From Geothrix sp. 21YS21S-2 (lineage in GTDB: Bacteria > Acidobacteriota > Holophagae > Holophagales > Holophagaceae), in assembly GCF_030846775.1 (NCBI RefSeq), contig NZ_CP132910.1:3010001-3074000 (forward strand): 64,000 bases of DNA. Direction: 5' to 3'. This document shows, piece by piece, positions 16,311 through 33,889 of this stretch. Position numbers and translations under genes: made by a program. Position 1 is the first letter of the stretch. Every line of letters begins with the position of its first letter. The notes under the pieces are model-generated. The model worked only from the letters and a program-made list of their open reading frames with translations, was not told where the DNA came from and searched no databases.

Positions 16311-16358
16311 GGAATAGGTGGTAAGAAGGGGGACTGCTTCCCTTTTACCACCTATTCC
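16311..16358 (-). terminator. Long inverted repeat between rpoC and the polysaccharide cluster
   Basis: A 19-bp stem pairs 16311-16330 with 16340-16358, broken only by one bulged G at 16325, around a nine-base loop. The outer 14 bp are perfect. It begins about 10 bp past the rpoC stop codon, so it most likely ends rpoBC transcription. The bases following it on the minus strand are not a clean T run, so a mode other than classical intrinsic termination, or a processing site, is possible. Confidence 0.55.
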
Positions 16359-16367
16359 ATAGTAGGG

Positions 16368-20609
<4,242 letters not shown>

Positions 20610-20655
20610 TTCAGACCTCTCAAAATCGTTGTGGATTCACCAGAAAGTCGCGAAC

Positions 20656-25047
<4,392 letters not shown>

Positions 25048-25300
25048 GGTTCACTCCGGAAGACACCCGCGCAGGCCTTGAGGGACCGTCGGGAAAACAT
25101 GGAGAGGTCGGACGAGAAGTCTCGATCCAGGCCCACCGAACACGCGACATGCGACGGACCTGGGGTCAGCCACCCGCCGTCACCGGCGGAAGCTGACCCT
25201 GAGGATCGCGATGTTCTGGCACACGGAAAATGAGGCAACCGGGGCCCTTTGTGGTGGCTGGGATCGAAATGCCCGGACGCGGGTCCGGGGGCAAGAAATA

Positions 25301-25309
25301 AGCATACCA
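25301..25309 (-). promoter_or_regulatory. Possible extended -10 promoter for rpoBC
   Basis: On the minus strand the sequence reads TGG-TATGCT, an extended -10-like element in an AT-rich patch within otherwise GC-rich DNA, about 255 bp before rpoB. A weak -35-like TTGTGG lies 15-16 bases upstream. A secondary promoter for rpoBC would separate polymerase from ribosomal protein expression. Only the pattern supports it. Confidence 0.3.
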
Positions 25310-25328
25310 CTTTTTCACAAACCACAAA

Positions 25329-25356
25329 GCGCAAGGTGTACAAAGACACCTCGCGC
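25329..25356 (-). terminator. Attenuator-like hairpin after rplL
   Basis: The arms 25329-25339 and 25346-25356 pair over 11 positions with one mismatch around a six-base loop. On the minus strand a T-rich but interrupted stretch (TTTGTGGTTTGTG) follows. It lies 29 bp beyond the rplL stop and could partly terminate transcription before rpoB, as the rplL-rpoB attenuator does in enterobacteria. Confidence 0.45.
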
Positions 25357-25384
25357 TTCGGGTTTGACGCGGCCGGTCGGCTTT

Positions 25385-25762
25385 TTACTTGATCGCGACC
25401 TTGGCGCCGGCGGCTTCGAGCTTTTCCTTGATCTTGGCGGCTTCGTCCTTGGACACGCCTTCCTTGACGACCTTGGGAGCGCCGTCGACCATGTCCTTGG
25501 CTTCCTTGAGGCCCAGGCCGGTCACGATCTCGCGGACCGCCTTGATGACGTTCAGCTTCTGGGCGCCGGCTTCGAGCAGCTCGACATTGAACTCGGTCTG
25601 CTCTTCGACGGGGGCCGCAGCGGCGGCGCCACCGCCCGCGGGGGCGGCGACAGCGGCGGCGGAAACGCCGAAGCGCTCCTCGAGGGCCTTGACCAGGTTG
25701 GCCAGGTCGAGGACGGTCATGGTTTCGATTTCCTTGATCAACATATCAGCGGTGAGAGCCAT
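25385..25762 (-). CDS. rplL: 50S ribosomal protein L7/L12
   Basis: A 125-residue L7/L12. It has an N-terminal dimerisation helix region ([20 protein letters not shown]), an Ala/Gly/Pro-rich hinge at about residues 36-55, and the globular C-terminal domain with [21 protein letters not shown] and [19 protein letters not shown]. It forms the ribosomal stalk on L10 and recruits translation factors. The gene follows rplJ by 59 bp, the standard order. Confidence 0.98.
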   Translation of the reverse strand: MALTADMLIKEIETMTVLDLANLVKALEERFGVSAAAVAAPAGGGAAAAAPVEEQTEFNVELLEAGAQKLNVIKAVREIVTGLGLKEAKDMVDGAPKVVKEGVSKDEAAKIKEKLEAAGAKVAIK

Positions 25763-25821
25763 GTAGTTCTCCTCTCAAATGATTGGTTTCGGGGTGGGTG
25801 GAGACGGGATCTGGCAGGAGC

Positions 25822-26325
25822 CTATTCGGCCGCAGGCGCCACGTCTTCCTTCTGCTTGCGGATCGCCTCCAGAGCCACTGCGATGCCGGAGATGGGGTAC
25901 ATCATGAGGTAGAGCAGCTTGCCAATGAGGACGTCGCGGGACGGGAGCTCGGCGATGATCTTGAATTCCGCCGGGGTCACGGCCTTGCCGTCAAGGATCG
26001 CGCCCTTGAGGTTGGCTGCGGGGTTGTCCTTCAGGAAGTTATGGACGGCCTTGGCCAGGGCGACCACGTCATTTTCCGTGGTGGCGACGGCGGTGGCGCC
26101 CTTGAAGTGTTCGGACAGGCTATCGAACTGGGTTTCCTTCACCGCCAGCTTGAGCAGCGTGTTCTTGGAAACCCGGTACTGGGCCTTGCTCTCCCGGATG
26201 GACTTCCGGAAGGTGGTGTCCTTGACGACGGTAAGGCCTTTGAACCCAAGGACGACGGCGGACTTGGCCGTGGAGAACGTCCCCTTGAGCTGGGCCACTT
26301 CGGTGCGTTTCTGTTCGCGTTCCAT
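25822..26325 (-). CDS. rplJ: 50S ribosomal protein L10
   Basis: A 167-residue L10 with the N-terminal rRNA/L11-binding domain ([34 protein letters not shown]) and a C-terminal helical tail that binds L12 dimers. It anchors the stalk. It lies nine bp after rplA, so the two are one transcript. L10 commonly represses its own operon; I did not identify a clear L10 leader structure here. Confidence 0.97.
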   Translation of the reverse strand: MEREQKRTEVAQLKGTFSTAKSAVVLGFKGLTVVKDTTFRKSIRESKAQYRVSKNTLLKLAVKETQFDSLSEHFKGATAVATTENDVVALAKAVHNFLKDNPAANLKGAILDGKAVTPAEFKIIAELPSRDVLIGKLLYLMMYPISGIAVALEAIRKQKEDVAPAAE

Positions 26326-26334
26326 GGTCCGCTC

Positions 26335-27024
26335 CTACTTTTCCACAACGTGGGCGACGGAGATGCTGGGGCCCATGGTGGAGGCCATGTGGATAGCCTT
26401 CACATATTTGCCCTTCGCAGCGGACGGCTTGGCCTTGTGGACGGCATCGATGAGGGCCTTGGCGTTCTCCTTGAGCTTTTCAACTCCGAAGGAGACCTTG
26501 CCGACGCCCGCATGGATGATGCCCGTCTTGTCGACACGATACTCGACCTTGCCGGCCTTGATCTCCTTGATGGCCTTGGCCACGTCGAAGGTCACAGTGC
26601 CCGTCTTGGGGTTGGGCATGAGGCCGCGGGGACCCAGCACCTTGCCGAGACGTCCCACGCCCTTCATCATGTCCGGGGTGGCGACGAGGGCGTCGAATTC
26701 CAGGAAACCCCCCGCGATGCGCTCCACGAGATCGTCCCCGCCCACGATATCCGCACCGGCGGCTTCCGCATCCTTGATCTTTTCGCCCGTGGCGATGACG
26801 GCCACCCGCATGGTCTTGCCCGTGCCGTGGGGCAGGACAATCGTTCCACGGACCATCTGGTCCGCGTGACGGGGGTCGACGCCGAGCCTCATGTGCACTT
26901 CCACGGTCTCATCGAACTTGGCGAACGCCAGGTCCGTGATCACGCCGAGGGCCTCAACGAGGTCGTAGGGGCGATCTTCGATCTTGGAGGCGGCAGCCTG
27001 GTACTTCTTTCCAGGTTTTGCCAT
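26335..27024 (-). CDS. rplA: 50S ribosomal protein L1
   Basis: A 229-residue L1 with the family blocks [36 protein letters not shown] and [17 protein letters not shown]. It binds 23S rRNA at the L1 stalk and typically represses the L11-L1 mRNA. The gene lies 86 bp after rplK in conserved order. Length is normal and no anomalies are visible. Confidence 0.97.
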   Translation of the reverse strand: MAKPGKKYQAAASKIEDRPYDLVEALGVITDLAFAKFDETVEVHMRLGVDPRHADQMVRGTIVLPHGTGKTMRVAVIATGEKIKDAEAAGADIVGGDDLVERIAGGFLEFDALVATPDMMKGVGRLGKVLGPRGLMPNPKTGTVTFDVAKAIKEIKAGKVEYRVDKTGIIHAGVGKVSFGVEKLKENAKALIDAVHKAKPSAAKGKYVKAIHMASTMGPSISVAHVVEK

Positions 27025-27110
27025 ATTAACTCCTGCTCAAAAGATCTTCCGCGATGACGGTCGCGGTTGCCGGGTTTCCCGCACGATGCGGGACTCCGTT
27101 GAAGGGATTC

Positions 27111-27542
27111 CTAGTCGACGACTTCGACGCCCATGGAGCGCGCGGAACCGGCGATGGAACGCATGGCGGCCTCGAGGCTGCCGGCGTTGAGATCGGGCAT
27201 CTTGACCTTGGCGATCTCCTCAAGCTGGGCCTGGGTGATCTTGCCGACCTTGGTCTTGTTGGGAATGGCGCTGCCCTTGTCCAGGCCGAGCTTCTTCTTG
27301 ATGAGCACGGCGGCGGGGGGGGTCTTGAGGATGAAGCTGAAGCTGCGGTCGCCGAAGACGGTGATGACGACGGGCAGGATCGTGCCCTTCTCCACCTGGG
27401 TCACGGACTTCGCGTTGAACTGCTTCACGAACTCCATGATGTTCACGCCGTGCTGGCCGAGGGCGGGGCCCACGGGAGGCGCAGGGGTGGCTTCCCCGGC
27501 GGGGAGCTGCAGCTTGATGTATCCGGTGATCTTCTTGGCCAT
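27111..27542 (-). CDS. rplK: 50S ribosomal protein L11
   Basis: A 143-residue L11 with the N-terminal Pro-rich domain [21 protein letters not shown] and the C-terminal 23S rRNA-binding domain (KIGKVT-type helices; here [19 protein letters not shown]). It is part of the GTPase-associated centre. It follows nusG by 65 bp, the common arrangement. Confidence 0.98.
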   Translation of the reverse strand: MAKKITGYIKLQLPAGEATPAPPVGPALGQHGVNIMEFVKQFNAKSVTQVEKGTILPVVITVFGDRSFSFILKTPPAAVLIKKKLGLDKGSAIPNKTKVGKITQAQLEEIAKVKMPDLNAGSLEAAMRSIAGSARSMGVEVVD

Positions 27543-27607
27543 GTCTTATGATCTCCCGCGACGGATTCCGGCACATGCCGGCGACTGTCGCCTTGTAGGG
27601 CGGGAAG

Positions 27608-28240
27608 CTAGCGCTTCTCCACCTGGATGAAGTCGAGCTCCACGGGGGTGCTGCGACCGAACACCGTCACCATCACCTTGATGGTGGAGCGCTCTTCGTG
27701 GATTTCCTCCACATCCCCTTCGAAGTTGGCGAACGGGCCGTCTATGATACGGACCTTTTCGCCCTTTTCAAAGTGGTATTTGGGCTTGGGCTTCTCCTGG
27801 GTCTCTTCGGTGTGGTTCATGATCTGCCGCACCTCGTCGTCCGTGAGGGGCGTGGGGCGCTTCTTGTTGGCGCCCACGAAGCTGGTGACCTTCGGGGTGT
27901 TGCGGACGAGGTGCCAATCGGCATCCTCCATCTCGTAGTTCGCACCCTTCTTGGTGACCGCGATCTGAACCAGCAGGTAGCCGGGGAAGGACTTGCGCTT
28001 TTTCAGCACCCGCTCCTTGCGTCCCGACTTGGCGTCGACCTTCATCTCCTCGTAGGTTTCCTCGGGGATCTGGATGTCGCCGAAATGCTCGTCCCGCTCT
28101 TCCATCTTGATGCGCTGGCGGAGGCTCTCCATCACCTTGGCCTCGTAGCCGGAATAGGTGTGGATGATGAACCAGGCCATCTTCCGTTCGTTGGTCGGGG
28201 GTGCCAAGGTTTCTCCGGGCATACCCAGCAGATCTGTCAT
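27608..28240 (-). CDS. nusG: Transcription termination/antitermination factor NusG
   Basis: A 210-residue NusG. The NGN domain starts at MAWFIIHTYSGYEAKVMESL, and the C-terminal KOW domain contains FEKGEKVRIIDGPFANFEG. A 20-residue N-terminal extension precedes the NGN domain if translation starts at 28240. That start has GGAGG five bases upstream, better than the internal Met at 28180. It links RNA polymerase to Rho or the ribosome. It lies 13 bp downstream of secE. Confidence 0.97.
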   Translation of the reverse strand: MTDLLGMPGETLAPPTNERKMAWFIIHTYSGYEAKVMESLRQRIKMEERDEHFGDIQIPEETYEEMKVDAKSGRKERVLKKRKSFPGYLLVQIAVTKKGANYEMEDADWHLVRNTPKVTSFVGANKKRPTPLTDDEVRQIMNHTEETQEKPKPKYHFEKGEKVRIIDGPFANFEGDVEEIHEERSTIKVMVTVFGRSTPVELDFIQVEKR

Positions 28241-28253
28241 CGGGTCCTCCGGA

Positions 28254-28445
28254 CTAGTGGTGAGGAAGGATGAAGGCCATCCCCCAGGTGATGACTTTGT
28301 CGCACGCCCACAGGAACAGGCCCACGAAGGCCGATACGATCACCACCGAATAGGCGGCGCTCAGTACTTTCGGCTTCCCGGGCCAATCAACGCGCTTGAG
28401 CTCCGCGAGAAGCTCCTTGGCCTGATGTTTGATGGCTGAAATCAA
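28254..28445 (-). CDS. secE: Preprotein translocase subunit SecE
   Basis: A 63-residue protein with an amphipathic N-terminal segment (AKELLAELKRVDWPGKPKVL) containing the SecE-typical RVxWP motif. One membrane helix follows (VVIVSAFVGLFLWACDKVI). This is the short, single-helix SecE found in most bacteria, a subunit of the SecYEG channel. It lies between tRNA-Trp and nusG, the conserved location. Confidence 0.95.
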   Translation of the reverse strand: MISAIKHQAKELLAELKRVDWPGKPKVLSAAYSVVIVSAFVGLFLWACDKVITWGMAFILPHH

Positions 28446-28517
28446 CGGGATCTCCCGGCTTTCAAAGGTCTTTTAAGCAATTGGCCCCAGCTGTCGTTGG
28501 CTGGGGCCGAGCAAGAT

Positions 28518-28593
28518 TGGCAGGGGAGACAGGTTTCGAACCCGCGACCTGCGGATTTGGAGTCCGCTGCTCTACCAGCTGAGCTACTCCCCT
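28518..28593 (-). tRNA. tRNA-Trp (CCA)
   Basis: The cloverleaf is read on the minus strand. Acceptor arm AGGGGAG pairs with CTCCCCT and the discriminator is G. The anticodon stem GCGGA/TCCGC encloses loop CTCCAAA with anticodon CCA. The T arm has GGTTCGAAAC. The 3' CCA is encoded (28518-28520). It sits between rpmG and secE. Confidence 0.97.
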
Positions 28594-28648
28594 CTGGGCT
28601 TCCAAGGAAAGCAGGATCCCGCTGTCGCGGGACCCTGTTCGACCCTTC

Positions 28649-28798
28649 CTACTTGCCTTCCCGGTGGAGCTTGTGGCCCCCGCAGGATCGGCAGTGCTTC
28701 TTGAACTCGAGCTTGCCCGTGGTGGTGCGCTTGTTCTTCGTGGTGGTGTAGTTCTTGCGCTTGCACTCGGTGCAGAGAAGCTGAACGATGTCACGCAT
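28649..28798 (-). CDS. rpmG: 50S ribosomal protein L33
   Basis: A 49-residue protein beginning MRDIVQLLCTECKRKNYTTT and ending KLHREGK. It has two Cys-x2-Cys pairs (CTEC and CRSC), so it is the zinc-binding (C+) form of L33. It lies 11 bp after tuf and before tRNA-Trp, the common tuf-rpmG-trpT-secE order. Its small size makes it easy to miss in automatic calling. Confidence 0.95.
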   Translation of the reverse strand: MRDIVQLLCTECKRKNYTTTKNKRTTTGKLEFKKHCRSCGGHKLHREGK

Positions 28799-28809
28799 GG
28801 CGTGGTCCT

Positions 28810-30003
<1,194 letters not shown>

Positions 30004-30067
30004 AGGTGCCTCCTGGAGGTGGTGGGGATTGTGAAGTTGCTTAGTTGGGTGGTGCGCGGATGAAAAG

Positions 30068-30142
30068 TGGAGCCCACAGGCGGGATTGAACCGCCGACCT
30101 CGTCCTTACCAAGGACGCGCTCTGCCACTGAGCTATGTGGGC
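30068..30142 (-). tRNA. tRNA-Thr (GGT)
   Basis: Minus-strand cloverleaf. Acceptor GCCCACA pairs with TGTGGGC and the discriminator is T. The anticodon stem CGTCC/GGACG surrounds TTGGTAA with anticodon GGT. The CCA end is encoded at 30068-30070. It is the third of three tRNAs leading into tuf. Confidence 0.97.
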
Positions 30143-30152
30143 CATGCTTTTC

Positions 30153-30228
<76 letters not shown>

Positions 30229-30255
30229 AAAACAACCAGTCTTCCGCGAAAGAAC

Positions 30256-30342
30256 TGGTGCCTAGAGAAGGATTCGAACCTCCGTAGGGCGGAGCCCGGC
30301 AGATTTACAGTCTGCTGCCATTAACCACTCGGCCATCTAGGC
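30256..30342 (-). tRNA. tRNA-Tyr (GTA)
   Basis: An 87-base class II tRNA on the minus strand with a long variable arm. Acceptor GCCTAGA pairs with TCTAGGC. The anticodon loop CTGTAAA has anticodon GTA in stem GCAGA/TCTGC, and CCA is encoded at 30256-30258. It is the first RNA gene of the tRNA-tuf transcript. Confidence 0.97.
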
Positions 30343-30404
30343 AATGTCAAAGGAACCCTGTTTCGGCGCTCTGTGAGGCAAAGCTTTCCTGACAGGGAAT
30401 TGCA

Positions 30405-30433
30405 AAGGTAACACGCCCGCAGGAAGGGCACAA
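30405..30433 (-). promoter_or_regulatory. Probable promoter of the tRNA-tuf-rpoC cluster
   Basis: On the minus strand TTGTGC (30428-30433) and TACCTT (30405-30410) are spaced by exactly 17 bp and lie about 65 bp before tRNA-Tyr, with no gene in between. The match to the sigma-70 consensus is moderate (4/6 and 3-4/6). Position between rlmB and the cluster makes it the natural promoter site. Confidence 0.45.
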
Positions 30434-30443
30434 CAAAAAAGAT

Positions 30444-31178
30444 TCACCCTGGGTGGACGCCGCGCTGAGCGAGGACACGGAAAACCATGACCGCCGCTGC
30501 GCTTGAGACATTCAGGCTTTCGACGCCCCCGGGCATGCCGATGGCCAGCAGTCCGTCGCAGTGCTCCTGGATCTTCTTGTGGAGGCCCTCCCCTTCCGAG
30601 CCCAGCACCAGCACGGTGGCGCAGTCGAAGGTCTCGGCGAGGTAGTCGGTGCTGCCGGGCCCCGCGGCCAGGCCGTAGACCCAGGCCCCGGCCTCCTTGA
30701 GGTCCTCCAGGGCGCGGGCGAGGTTCACCACCCGCACCAGGGGTACGCGGCCCACCGTGCCCGCGCTGGCGCGCACCACGGTCTCGTTCACCTGCGCGGA
30801 CCTGCGCTCGGGGAAGACCACGCCGTCCACCCCCGCGGCCGCCGCGGACCGCAGGATGGCGCCGAAGTTGTGGGGGTCCGTCACCCCGTCCAGGGCCAGC
30901 ACCAGGGCCGCGGAGCCGCGCTCCCGGACCTTTTCCGCCAGCTCGGCCAGGGACCCCAGGACGATGGCCTCGCCCTCGCCCAGGACGCCCTGGTGGCGCT
31001 GCCCCTGGGCCCTGCGGTCCAGGCTGTCCATGGGCTCGCGGTGGATGACGACGCCCTGCTCCCGGGCGTCGGTTCGCAGCTTGGCGCTGCGCTCCCAGGC
31101 CGTGGGCGCGACGCGGAGCGTCTGGAGCTCGCCCCTGAGCAGGGCCTCCTCGCAGGCGTGGGGACCCAGGAAGCGCAT
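30444..31178 (-). CDS. rlmB: SpoU/TrmH-family 2'-O-ribose rRNA methyltransferase (RlmB-like)
   Basis: A 244-residue SPOUT methyltransferase. An N-terminal substrate-binding domain (about residues 1-75, beginning GPHACEEALLRGEL) is followed by the knotted catalytic domain. Motif 1 is LDGVTDPHNFGAILRSA, motif 2 VLGSEGEGL and motif 3 IGMPGGVESLNVSSAAAV. RlmB methylates G2251 of 23S rRNA; related TrmH acts on tRNA, and the two-domain layout favours RlmB. The start codon lies one base after the stop of the outer-membrane protein gene. A short hairpin followed by six T residues overlaps the stop and may terminate the transcript. Confidence 0.88.
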   Translation of the reverse strand: MRFLGPHACEEALLRGELQTLRVAPTAWERSAKLRTDAREQGVVIHREPMDSLDRRAQGQRHQGVLGEGEAIVLGSLAELAEKVRERGSAALVLALDGVTDPHNFGAILRSAAAAGVDGVVFPERRSAQVNETVVRASAGTVGRVPLVRVVNLARALEDLKEAGAWVYGLAAGPGSTDYLAETFDCATVLVLGSEGEGLHKKIQEHCDGLLAIGMPGGVESLNVSSAAAVMVFRVLAQRGVHPG

Positions 31179-31179
31179 G

Positions 31180-32553
31180 CTAGAAGGCCTTCTTGTAGCC
31201 GACGGACCAGAGGTGCCCCATGCCCTCCACCCGGGTGAGGGTGCCGGTGGTGCCCTGTCCGGCGAGGCCCCAGGTGCCGTCCAGGTTCTTGACTTCGCGG
31301 TCCTGGGACTGGCGGATCTGCCAGCCGAGGTTCACTTCGCCCTTGAGGACCCTCCAGCCCAAACCGGCCGAGAAGCCAGCCGTCCTGGAACCGCCCAGGA
31401 CCGGCTCCAGGGATGGATCCTTCCGGAGGCCGGGGTCCGAGGAGAGCCCGATGCGTCCGGTGACGTTCTTGGAAAAGGCGAATTCGCCGGCGAGGCTCAT
31501 GCCGAAGCCGCTGTGGAGGTCGCCCTGGAAGCCCTGCCCGCTCACGGATCCGCTGGGGCCCGTCACGGTGGCGTACCCGGGCAGCTTCATGCCGTTGCCC
31601 AGGATGTAGCGGAGATCGGCTTCCCAGGTGAAGGTCTGGGTCATCCGCTGGCGCACGCCGACGGTGAAACGGCCGGGGAGGGTGATCTTGCCGACGCCGG
31701 GATTGACGGTGAGGGCGCCCTGGAGCGTCTGGGCCGCGGGCACGGCGATGGCGTTGGGGGTCCCGAATCCGCTTATCCCGACCAGCTGGCGGTGGCTGGC
31801 GTCGACCCTGGCCGTCAGGGGCAGGGTTCCCTGGATGGCGCCCTGGTAGGCTCCCGCGATCGTCCATCGGGGATTCATGGCCCACCGGAACCCGAGGGCG
31901 TAGCTGGGGAGATACTTGGAGCCCTTCTCCTCGGCGTTCACTTCGAGGATTCCCTGGGCGGGGTTGGTCCCGGAGACCGGGGCTCCCGGCACGCCCGGCA
32001 CCGGCACCCGAACGGAATTCGTGAAGGAATACGAGACGTGCGTCATGCCCAGGCTGGCCCCGAAGGACAGGCCGGGGGTGGCCGCATACGAGACCTGGGC
32101 CTCCATGCGGCGGGTGGAGAGATCCATGCCCTGGGCTTCGAACCGGCCCGTGTAGGTGTTGGGCATCAGGGTATGGCGCATGAACGGATTATCGAACTTG
32201 AGGCCAAGGTACAGGTTCGGCTTGAGCTTCCAGGCGGCCCCGAAGGCGGGCAGGAAGCGGTTCCGGTCGGAGCTGTACTGGACGTTGGAATTGGACTGCA
32301 GGGTGGCCTGGGAGGAATGCAGCTCCATGCCGGCGGCCACGAAGGCGCTGGCGTCGTCCCGCAGGGTGACCAGGAGGGCGGGGTTCAGGGCAGCCGCCTC
32401 CAGGCTCTGGCCGAAGGCCACCCCCGCCCCGCCCCGGGCGATTCCCACCGGATCGGAAGCAGGGAGCCAAAGGGTCTGGGCCGCCAGCGGCGTCCCCAGG
32501 CCCGCCAGGAGCCCAAGCGCACCCAGTCCGGTCCTCACAGTCGTCCTCGCCAT
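31180..32553 (-). CDS. OmpP1/FadL-type outer-membrane porin
   Basis: A 457-residue exported protein. It has a signal peptide (MARTTVRTGLGALGLLAGLG, cleavage likely after LAAQ) and the FadL N-terminal hatch pattern DPVGIARGGAGVAFGQSLEAAALNPALL, with the typical NPA motif. Alternating beta strands follow to a C-terminal aromatic residue (GYKKAF), the signal for outer-membrane insertion. FadL proteins pass hydrophobic molecules through a lateral opening. The start at 32553 has GGGAGG seven bases upstream. It is co-transcribed with rlmB, one base apart. The substrate is not evident. Confidence 0.85.
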   Translation of the reverse strand: MARTTVRTGLGALGLLAGLGTPLAAQTLWLPASDPVGIARGGAGVAFGQSLEAAALNPALLVTLRDDASAFVAAGMELHSSQATLQSNSNVQYSSDRNRFLPAFGAAWKLKPNLYLGLKFDNPFMRHTLMPNTYTGRFEAQGMDLSTRRMEAQVSYAATPGLSFGASLGMTHVSYSFTNSVRVPVPGVPGAPVSGTNPAQGILEVNAEEKGSKYLPSYALGFRWAMNPRWTIAGAYQGAIQGTLPLTARVDASHRQLVGISGFGTPNAIAVPAAQTLQGALTVNPGVGKITLPGRFTVGVRQRMTQTFTWEADLRYILGNGMKLPGYATVTGPSGSVSGQGFQGDLHSGFGMSLAGEFAFSKNVTGRIGLSSDPGLRKDPSLEPVLGGSRTAGFSAGLGWRVLKGEVNLGWQIRQSQDREVKNLDGTWGLAGQGTTGTLTRVEGMGHLWSVGYKKAF

Positions 32554-32672
32554 ACCCAAACCTCCCAGATGGTGTCCATGTCAACGAAGTGGCGCGGACA
32601 ACCCATAAGTTCAACAACGAACCTTCAGGATGGCCTGAAGACCGCCCAAGACCAAGAGGCTATTCTCTCTCC

Positions 32673-33875
32673 ATGCCTCCCCAGGCCCCATCCTCGTCTT
32701 CTGTGAGCATTTCCACCCGCCTCGGCTGGGTGGCCTTCCTCAACGACTGCGCGGGGGAGGTTCTGGCCCGCATGCTGCCCCTGTACCTGACGGTGGCCCT
32801 CGGCTCCTCGCCGGCCCTGGTGGGCCTGGTGGAGGGGGTGGCCGAAAGCGCGGCGGTCTTCCTCAAGGGCATCAGCGGGTGGCTCTCGGACCGCATGCCC
32901 AGCCGGAAGGGGTTCGTGGTGGGGGGCTACGCGGTCACCGTCGTGGCGCGGGCGCTGTACCTCCTCACCTTCACGCCGGCCCTGGTGGGCCTTAGCCGCG
33001 TCCTGGAGCGGGTCGGCAAGGGCCTGCGCACGGCGCCCCGGGACGCCATGATCGCGGATGCCGCCGCTGCCGGGAGGTCCGGGCGGGACTTCGGGGTGAC
33101 GCGGTTCCTGGACACCCTGGGGGCCATGGCCGGCATCGGCCTGGCCCTGGCCCTGGGGGTCGGCCGGGGCCCCATGACCGCAGAGCTGTTCCGCACCTGC
33201 GTGTGGCTGGCCCTGCCCCTGGGCCTGGCGACCTTGGGCCTGCTGGTCTTCTGGGTGCCCACCATCCCGAGGGCCACCACCTCCTCGCGCCGGCTCTCGT
33301 GGCATGTGCCCCGGGAGGCCCGGACCTACCTGGCCCTCGTCTTCGTGTTCGCCCTGGCCAACTCCAGCGATGCCTTCCTGGTGCTGCGCGCCCGGGAGGC
33401 GGGCTTCTCCATCCGGGCGATCCTGGGGATCTTCCTGGTGTTCAACCTGCTGGCCGCGGCCCTCGCCCTGCCCGTGGGCAGGCTCTCGGACCGGTTCGGC
33501 CGCGTGCCCTTCCTGGCCCTGGGGTGGGCCGTGTACGCCGCGGCCTATGCGGCCATGGGCACCGCCACGACCCCCCTCCTGTTCGCCGGGGCCCTCCTGG
33601 GGTACGGCGCCTTCTACGGATTCACCGAAGGCGTGGAGAAGGCCCTCCTGGCCGACCTGCTCCCGGCCGCGTCCCGGGGCACCGGGTTCGGCGCCCTCCA
33701 GTCCGTCCTGGGCCTCGGGGCCCTGGTCTCCAGCCCGCTCATGGGTCTGCTCATGGCCGCGGCCGGAGCCCGGGCCGCCTTCCTTGCGGAAAGCGGGCTG
33801 GCCCTGGCGGCCCTGGCTGGCCTCCTGGTCTGGTCGGCCGTACAGGGGAAAGCCCCCCGGAGGGGGCCTTCCTAG
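32673..33875 (+). CDS. MFS transporter
   Basis: A 400-residue protein with about 11-12 hydrophobic segments. It has MFS loop motifs after TM2 (GWLSDRMPSRKG) and in the second half (GRLSDRFGRVPFLALGW), each a version of the G-x3-D-R-x-G-R motif. ERVGKGLRTAPRDAMIADA in the first half is typical of a subfamily of drug- or sugar-type MFS proteins. The substrate is unknown. The start at 32673 lacks a strong ribosome site, so initiation slightly downstream is possible. It is divergent from the FadL gene (119 bp apart) and convergent with the TonB receptor gene. Confidence 0.85.
   Translation: MPPQAPSSSSVSISTRLGWVAFLNDCAGEVLARMLPLYLTVALGSSPALVGLVEGVAESAAVFLKGISGWLSDRMPSRKGFVVGGYAVTVVARALYLLTFTPALVGLSRVLERVGKGLRTAPRDAMIADAAAAGRSGRDFGVTRFLDTLGAMAGIGLALALGVGRGPMTAELFRTCVWLALPLGLATLGLLVFWVPTIPRATTSSRRLSWHVPREARTYLALVFVFALANSSDAFLVLRAREAGFSIRAILGIFLVFNLLAAALALPVGRLSDRFGRVPFLALGWAVYAAAYAAMGTATTPLLFAGALLGYGAFYGFTEGVEKALLADLLPAASRGTGFGALQSVLGLGALVSSPLMGLLMAAAGARAAFLAESGLALAALAGLLVWSAVQGKAPRRGPS
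33847..33872. terminator. Shared hairpin between convergent genes
   Basis: Arms 33847-33857 and 33862-33872 pair over 11 positions with one mismatch and a four-base loop. The hairpin overlaps the last codons of the MFS gene and lies 18 bp from the stop of the convergent TonB-receptor gene, so it could end both transcripts. The T tracts are short. Confidence 0.45.
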
Positions 33876-33889
33876 CGGACGCGGGCAGG

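Larger units (their letters stand above)
25048..25384 (-). other. Structured rplL-rpoB intergenic leader
   Basis: This 337-bp gap contains no gene. It holds three hairpins in the transcribed (minus) direction: 25329-25356 just after rplL, 25272-25289, and a larger one at 25163-25199. The largest has an 8-bp outer and a 6-bp inner stem. An extended -10-like TGGTATGCT lies at 25301-25309. The arrangement resembles the attenuator plus secondary promoter known between rplL and rpoB in other bacteria; function here is inferred. Confidence 0.5.
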
